DNA of 64,000 nt from NCBI GenBank assembly GCA_044238605.1, contig JBIICY010000001.1, forward strand, positions 310,001 to 374,000. Reading direction: 5' to 3'. The stretch's first letter is position 1. Every line of letters starts with the position of its first letter. The notes under the pieces are model-generated. The model was given only the letters and a program-made list of their open reading frames with translations. It was not told the origin of the DNA and did no database searches. The position numbers and the translations under genes are program-made. Of the stretch, positions 60,137-64,000 are shown one piece after another. This DNA comes from UBA10438 sp044238605. Its GTDB lineage: Bacteria > Bacteroidota > Ignavibacteria > Kapaibacteriales > Kapaibacteriaceae.

Positions 60137-61003
60137 ATGGTAACAAAAGGCATCATCCTCGCTGGCGGCAGCGGCTCACGTCTATATCCAATGACGTCTG
60201 CTTTTTCAAAGCAGCTGCAGCCGGTATATGATAAGCCCCTTATCTATTACCCGTTATCGACGCTTATGCTTGCGGGTATCCAGGACATTCTCCTGATCTC
60301 CACTCCGCAAGACACACCGAACTTTGAGCGTCTGCTTGGCAACGGCAGCAGATACGGCATTAGCCTCTCCTATGCGGTCCAGGATGCACCACGAGGTCTA
60401 GCAGACGCCTTTCGTGTTGGGAAAGACTTTGTAGGAAATTCAGCTGTGTCGCTGATTCTCGGCGACAATCTCTTTTTCGGTAAACTCGATTTCTATCGCA
60501 AAGCGCTTGCAAACAATACTGGTGCAACGGTCTTCGGATATCCGGTTACAGATCCCGAGCGATATGGTGTTGTAGAAATGGGGCCAAATGGCAAGGTGCT
60601 TTCTATTGAAGAGAAGCCTGCAAAACCAAAGTCTAACCTAGCCATTCCAGGCCTGTATGTCTACAACAATGATGTTGTGTCTATTGCAGCAGATCTCAAG
60701 CCCGGGAAACGCGGAGAGCTCGAAATAACAGATGTGCACCAGATATATCTCGATCAAGGGGCTCTCAACGTAGAGCAGATTGGACGCGGCGTTGCATGGC
60801 TGGATACAGGTACGCCAGAAAGCCTGCTTGATGCCGGCGTGTTTGTTCATGCCATCGAAAAGCGTCAGGGACTCAAGATCGGCTGCCTCGAAGAGATTGC
60901 ACTCCAGCAGGGATTCCTCGATAGAGAAGGCTTTGTTAGTAGCATCTCCCAACTGCCAAACTCGAGCTACCGAGCATACTGCGAGTCTCTCCTTACTGAT
61001 TAA
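60137..61003 (+). CDS. rfbA: Glucose-1-phosphate thymidylyltransferase
   Basis: 288 residues. RfbA (RmlA) makes dTDP-glucose from dTTP and glucose-1-phosphate, the first step to dTDP-rhamnose. The signature GIILAGGSGSRLYPMTSAFSKQLQPVYDKPLIYYPLSTLMLAG is intact, followed by LGDNLFFG, FGYPVTDPERYGVVE, SIEEKPAKPKSN, GLYVYNND, GELEITDVHQIYL and WLDTGTPESLLDA. rfbB, rfbC and rfbD are not adjacent. nhaA starts eight bases after its stop, so they may share a transcript. Confidence 0.97.
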   Translation: MVTKGIILAGGSGSRLYPMTSAFSKQLQPVYDKPLIYYPLSTLMLAGIQDILLISTPQDTPNFERLLGNGSRYGISLSYAVQDAPRGLADAFRVGKDFVGNSAVSLILGDNLFFGKLDFYRKALANNTGATVFGYPVTDPERYGVVEMGPNGKVLSIEEKPAKPKSNLAIPGLYVYNNDVVSIAADLKPGKRGELEITDVHQIYLDQGALNVEQIGRGVAWLDTGTPESLLDAGVFVHAIEKRQGLKIGCLEEIALQQGFLDREGFVSSISQLPNSSYRAYCESLLTD

Positions 61004-61011
61004 GGACAATA

Positions 61012-62331
61012 GTGAACCGTATTCAACGACTGCAGTCGGCGATTCAGTCAAGCTTTGCTGAGTTCTTCCAGCGCTCCACGTCTACAGGCATCATCATCTT
61101 AGCGATGACAGCCATAGCGCTGATTTGGACAAACTCTAGTGCTCATGGCTCGTATTCGGCGTTACTGCATCAACCAGTGGAATTCGGGTTCGGCTCGCTG
61201 CACCTGCACTTTACCTTCGAGCATTTTGTGAACGACGGGCTCATGGTCCTGTTCTTCCTTGTCGTAGGTCTCGAGATCAAGCGGGAGCTTCTCGTTGGTG
61301 AACTTTCTACTCGACAAAAAGCCCTATTGCCGATGATTGCTGCAGTGTTCGGCATGATAGGGCCTGCTCTAACATACCTCGCATTTAACGCCGGAACCCC
61401 TGCTGTGCGGGGCTGGGGTGTGCCTGTTGCAACTGACATCGCATTTGCACTTGGTGTTCTGGCACTTCTTGGTGATCGCGTCCCTTCGGGATTACGCGTC
61501 TTTCTTGCCGCACTTGCGATCGTTGACGATCTGCTAGCGGTTGTCGTGATTGCTGTGTTCTACACTGCATCATTAAATGTTTCGATGCTGCTTGCTGCAG
61601 CCGGCATTACCGCACTGCTATACATCGGCAACAGACTCCGCATTTACTCACTCTGGTTTTACGGAATCCTAGGCTTTGCCCTGTGGATCGTTGTGCTCTC
61701 AAGCGGCATTCATGCAACAATTGCGGGCGTTGTCCTGGCAATGTGCATACCTGCAGAGTCCCGAATTGATCGTATTTCCTTCTTTACTCGAGCAAGGGGC
61801 GTCTTGGATGCAATCGCGCATCGCACGGAAACCGACGAAGAAGAGGGGGCTCAACTTGACGCCGTCCACTCACTTGAGCGCATGTGCGAGCATGTTCAGA
61901 CACCTCTGCACAGAGTTGTGCACGGCCTTGGCGGCTTTGTCTCGTTTGCGATCATGCCACTCTTTGCCTTGGTGAATGCAGGTGTTCGCATTGAGCCGGA
62001 AATGGTAAACTCTCTTCTTAGCCCCGTTTCCTTAGGTATTGCCCTGGGACTTTTCTTCGGGAAGCAGATCGGGATTTCATTTGCTGTATGGCTATCATGC
62101 AAGCTTGGCATTTCCCAGATACCATCGGGCACATCCATGCTACAGATGTATGGCGTATCGATCCTCTGTGGTATCGGATTTACCATGGCGCTGTTTGTGG
62201 CCCATCTTGCATTTGTTGATCCGGCCCATCTTGCAATGTCGAAGCTCAGCATTTTGATTGGCAGCACACTGTCGGCACTTGTTGGTGCTGCGATGCTCAC
62301 GTTCCTCCTACCAAAGAAGTCTGTCGCATGA
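61012..62331 (+). CDS. nhaA: Na+/H+ antiporter NhaA
   Basis: 439 residues starting at GTG, with AAGGA nine bases upstream. It exchanges one sodium for two protons and maintains pH and Na+ balance. NhaA features are plain: FEHFVNDGLMVLFFLVVGLEIKREL, GWGVPVATDIAFALGVLALLG, the paired aspartates in ALAIVDDLLAVVVIAVF, the loop with AHRTETDEEEGAQLDAVHSLE (predicted cytoplasmic), and FGKQIGISFAVWLS. Its stop overlaps the DUF4286 start (ATGA). Confidence 0.96.
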   Translation: MNRIQRLQSAIQSSFAEFFQRSTSTGIIILAMTAIALIWTNSSAHGSYSALLHQPVEFGFGSLHLHFTFEHFVNDGLMVLFFLVVGLEIKRELLVGELSTRQKALLPMIAAVFGMIGPALTYLAFNAGTPAVRGWGVPVATDIAFALGVLALLGDRVPSGLRVFLAALAIVDDLLAVVVIAVFYTASLNVSMLLAAAGITALLYIGNRLRIYSLWFYGILGFALWIVVLSSGIHATIAGVVLAMCIPAESRIDRISFFTRARGVLDAIAHRTETDEEEGAQLDAVHSLERMCEHVQTPLHRVVHGLGGFVSFAIMPLFALVNAGVRIEPEMVNSLLSPVSLGIALGLFFGKQIGISFAVWLSCKLGISQIPSGTSMLQMYGVSILCGIGFTMALFVAHLAFVDPAHLAMSKLSILIGSTLSALVGAAMLTFLLPKKSVA

Positions 62332-62657
62332 TCTCGTATCAGGTAGAGGTTGTTGTTCCCAATGAGCTCGTTGAAAAGTGGTTGGGGTACATGACGTCGG
62401 AACATATCAACGATGTGCTCAGGACTGGCTACTTCACATCAGCTCGACTAACACGTGTGGTCAATTCCGAGCTTCCCGATTCAACAGTGTTTTGTGTGAT
62501 CTACACGTTGGATACCCTGGAACAGCTTGAGCAGTATCAGCGCAACAATGCACCAGCTCTTCAAGCACACCATACCTCGTTGTTCGGTTCTTCTGTTCGT
62601 GCAACCCGCAGTGTTACGGAACTGCTGTGGTCACGTGATATCCCTGCGAATGAGTGA
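62328..62657 (+). CDS. DUF4286 family protein
   Basis: 109 residues matching DUF4286: ISYQVEVVVPNELVEKWLGYMTSEHINDVLRTGYFTSARL, then VFCVIYTLDTLEQLEQYQRNNAPALQAHHTSLFG. This family of small alpha/beta (ferredoxin-like) cytoplasmic proteins is found across Bacteroidetes and has no known role. It is translationally coupled to nhaA and converges with the YjbR-like gene. Confidence 0.9.
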   Translation: MISYQVEVVVPNELVEKWLGYMTSEHINDVLRTGYFTSARLTRVVNSELPDSTVFCVIYTLDTLEQLEQYQRNNAPALQAHHTSLFGSSVRATRSVTELLWSRDIPANE

Positions 62658-62675
62658 TTAGTCCGGTAGTAGATT

Positions 62676-63032
62676 TTACTGCGCCTCAAACTCGCGCGCT
62701 ACGGATCTAGGTAAAGAATCGCGGACAAGTTGATAGGATGTTCGCACTCGTTGGACGATCACATCACGTGGAATCGTTCCATCGGTGTACATCCGGATCC
62801 AGTGGTTCTTGCTCATGTGCGGAGCTGGGGTTGCTTCGGAATATGCCTCCCGCATCTCGATAACATGTTCTGGATCTGCCTTTACGGACACTTGCGGTCG
62901 AACAGTATCGAGAGGGATTATGGCAAAGATCTTTCCACCAATTTTAACAACGACTGTGTCTGGACCAAACGGCGTTTCATCAATCGCATGTGGAAGGGAA
63001 AGGCACAGATCCATAAGATCAACAACATCCAT
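62676..63032 (-). CDS. MmcQ/YjbR-like protein
   Basis: 118 residues of the MmcQ/YjbR family: MDLCLSLPHAIDETPFGPDTVVVKIGGKIFAII, then VSVKADPEHVIEMREAY, PAPHMSKNHWIRMYTDG and VRTSYQLVRDSLPRSV. The fold is related to double-wing DNA-binding domains, but a DNA target has not been established for most members. It follows the ferredoxin gene by 11 bases. Confidence 0.92.
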   Translation of the reverse strand: MDVVDLMDLCLSLPHAIDETPFGPDTVVVKIGGKIFAIIPLDTVRPQVSVKADPEHVIEMREAYSEATPAPHMSKNHWIRMYTDGTIPRDVIVQRVRTSYQLVRDSLPRSVAREFEAQ

Positions 63033-63043
63033 AGCAAGGTCTA

Positions 63044-63400
63044 TCAGGTCTTTATACGATAATCATCCACCGGCGTTCCACCAATAAGGTGCTCTTGGAT
63101 TATGCGCTCTAGAACTTCAGGCGTGCATGAATGATACCAGACGTTGTCGGGATGGACAACGGCGATAGGACCCATTACGCATATGCGAAGGCAATCGGCC
63201 TTTGTGCGACACACGCCCCCTTCAACATCAAGGCCTAGTTCGGAGATACGGTTTTTCAGGTAGTCCCACGACTCCTTGCCCTTTTCCGGAGAGCAGCACT
63301 TCGGCGTTGATGGCGTGGCGCACAAAAAGATGTGGCGTTTATGCGTACCTGGTTTGCGTTGCTGCGTTTTTGCGATCAGTTTCTCTTGGGCTAGCGTCAT
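63044..63400 (-). CDS. Thioredoxin-fold [2Fe-2S] ferredoxin
   Basis: 118 residues. The pattern KRHIFLCATPSTPKCCSPEKGKE, with Cys27, 35 and 36, and VCRTKADCLRICVMGPIAVVHPDNVWYHSCTPE, with Cys64, 70, 74 and 92, is that of the thioredoxin-like [2Fe-2S] ferredoxins related to NuoE and cyanobacterial (2Fe-2S) proteins. Four of these cysteines should hold the cluster (probably 27, 36, 70 and 74). It probably acts as a small electron carrier. The start overlaps the stop of the MscS gene by four bases. Confidence 0.92.
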   Translation of the reverse strand: MTLAQEKLIAKTQQRKPGTHKRHIFLCATPSTPKCCSPEKGKESWDYLKNRISELGLDVEGGVCRTKADCLRICVMGPIAVVHPDNVWYHSCTPEVLERIIQEHLIGGTPVDDYRIKT

Positions 63401-64000
63401 GCCACAGTTCCTTGATGATCAGAAACAGGAGCGTAATCACCGCGTATCAACGCACCATGCGCCTGCATCGCAGTTAGTATGCCCATGTTGAGGCGGTGCA
63501 GGACCTCGGGCTCAGCGTTGGCGTTATCAACCTTGAACCAGCTAATCACGGTGATTGCAACGCCATGTTCTGTTATCGCACTCACGTTCACGAATATTTT
63601 CTTGGTAGAAGTAACAGTGCAGGCGTCAGAACTGATTACGCCTCGGATATCGTTGATCAGCTTCTGCAGCATTTCGGGTGATGTTGCGATATCTACGTTA
63701 ACGCTTGTTTTAAACCTGCGAACATTTCGCATGTCCATATTCTCAATCATTGAATCGGCAAGCTTTGCATTCGAGAGGAATACAACCGAGTCTGCAAATG
63801 TGCGTATGCGTGTGCTGCGAAACCCGATCTCTTCTACAACGCCCTCTACACCTTGGGTTGTAATCCAATCACCAACCACGAAGGGCCGCTCTGAGAGGAT
63901 CACAATAGAGCCAAAGATGTTCTTTACCGTATCCTGTGATGCAAGAGCAATAGCAGCACCACCAATGGAAAGGCCGGCAATGATAGCAGCGATGTTCACA
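63397..64000 (-). CDS. MscS-family mechanosensitive channel, N-terminus outside the window
   Basis: The frame runs off the right edge, so the N-terminal helices are missing; about 200 residues are seen. They begin in the pore helix TM3 with the Ala/Gly-rich packing pattern (IIAGLSIGGAAIALASQDTVKNIFG). The beta-domain follows (SIVILSERPFVVGDWITTQGVEGVVEEIGFRSTRIRTFADSVVFLSNAKL), with a C-terminal alpha/beta domain after it. Such channels open under membrane tension to relieve osmotic shock. The GTG at 63998-64000 encodes an internal Val, not the start. Confidence 0.93.
   Translation of the reverse strand, partial: VNIAAIIAGLSIGGAAIALASQDTVKNIFGSIVILSERPFVVGDWITTQGVEGVVEEIGFRSTRIRTFADSVVFLSNAKLADSMIENMDMRNVRRFKTSVNVDIATSPEMLQKLINDIRGVISSDACTVTSTKKIFVNVSAITEHGVAITVISWFKVDNANAEPEVLHRLNMGILTAMQAHGALIRGDYAPVSDHQGTVA

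Overview
The window looks like a piece of chromosome from a Gram-negative bacterium of the Bacteroidota/Chlorobiota lineage. It carries TonB-dependent receptors, one with an N-terminal carboxypeptidase-regulatory-like domain. It has three large secreted proteins with type IX secretion (T9SS) C-terminal sorting domains. Many genes start just after a Bacteroidetes-type -7 promoter element (TAnnTTTG or TAnnTTCG). GC content is near 50 percent. My best guess is an unclassified Kapabacteria or Ignavibacteria-like organism; this is inference from gene content, with no database search. Coding density is high, and no stretch over 300 bases lacks a gene.

Layout. Positions 1-5435 (minus): a truncated secreted protein, a TonB-dependent receptor and a T9SS cargo protein with sialidase-like Asp-boxes. 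5548-11451 (minus): an envelope operon of Lnt, an active and an inactive M16 peptidase, and a small membrane protein. 11528-20773 (minus): a 1832-residue T9SS beta-helix protein and a 1200-residue FG-GAP/UnbV protein, then tRNA-Leu and the murQ/thioredoxin-like/DedA operon up to 23042. 23058-24193 (plus): rpsT, tRNA-Arg and a REP-associated tyrosine transposase invaded by its own REP hairpins. 24190-28045 (minus): a FecA-like receptor with two rhodaneses and a fatty-acid hydroxylase, under a promoter covered by two operator-like palindromes. 28201-35360: a domesticated-looking Y1 transposase, a Tat-exported PLP enzyme, gcvT, RlpA, manC, a small outer-membrane protein, tRNA-Ile, a DUF3108 protein and a LolA-like protein. 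35438-42149 (minus): a T9SS protein with a beta-helix and five Ig-like domains, and an M1 aminopeptidase. 42180-48066 (plus): a half-length crcB, msrA, copA, a DUF3109 protein, rpoN and a small HTH protein. 48145-54145 (minus): a six-gene operon pfkA, DUF1844, nadK, APC permease, ade, nadC. 54202-60109 (plus): a phosphate-starvation locus (porin, pstSCAB, phoU) with Pho-box-like direct repeats. 60116-62657 (plus): rfbA, nhaA, DUF4286. 62676-64000 (minus): a YjbR-like protein, a thioredoxin-fold 2Fe-2S ferredoxin and a truncated MscS channel.

The main themes are envelope biogenesis and surface proteins, phosphate and metal acquisition, and NAD/purine metabolism. The most unusual signals are not classical gene cassettes. 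They are: a recurrent promoter architecture in which the -7 box lies 3-9 bases before the start codon, implying leaderless or near-leaderless mRNAs; the paired palindromes over the FecA-like promoter; the Y1 transposase homologue whose catalytic tyrosine is phenylalanine; and the RAYT gene whose reading frame has absorbed REP elements. I saw no CRISPR array, prophage or defence island.
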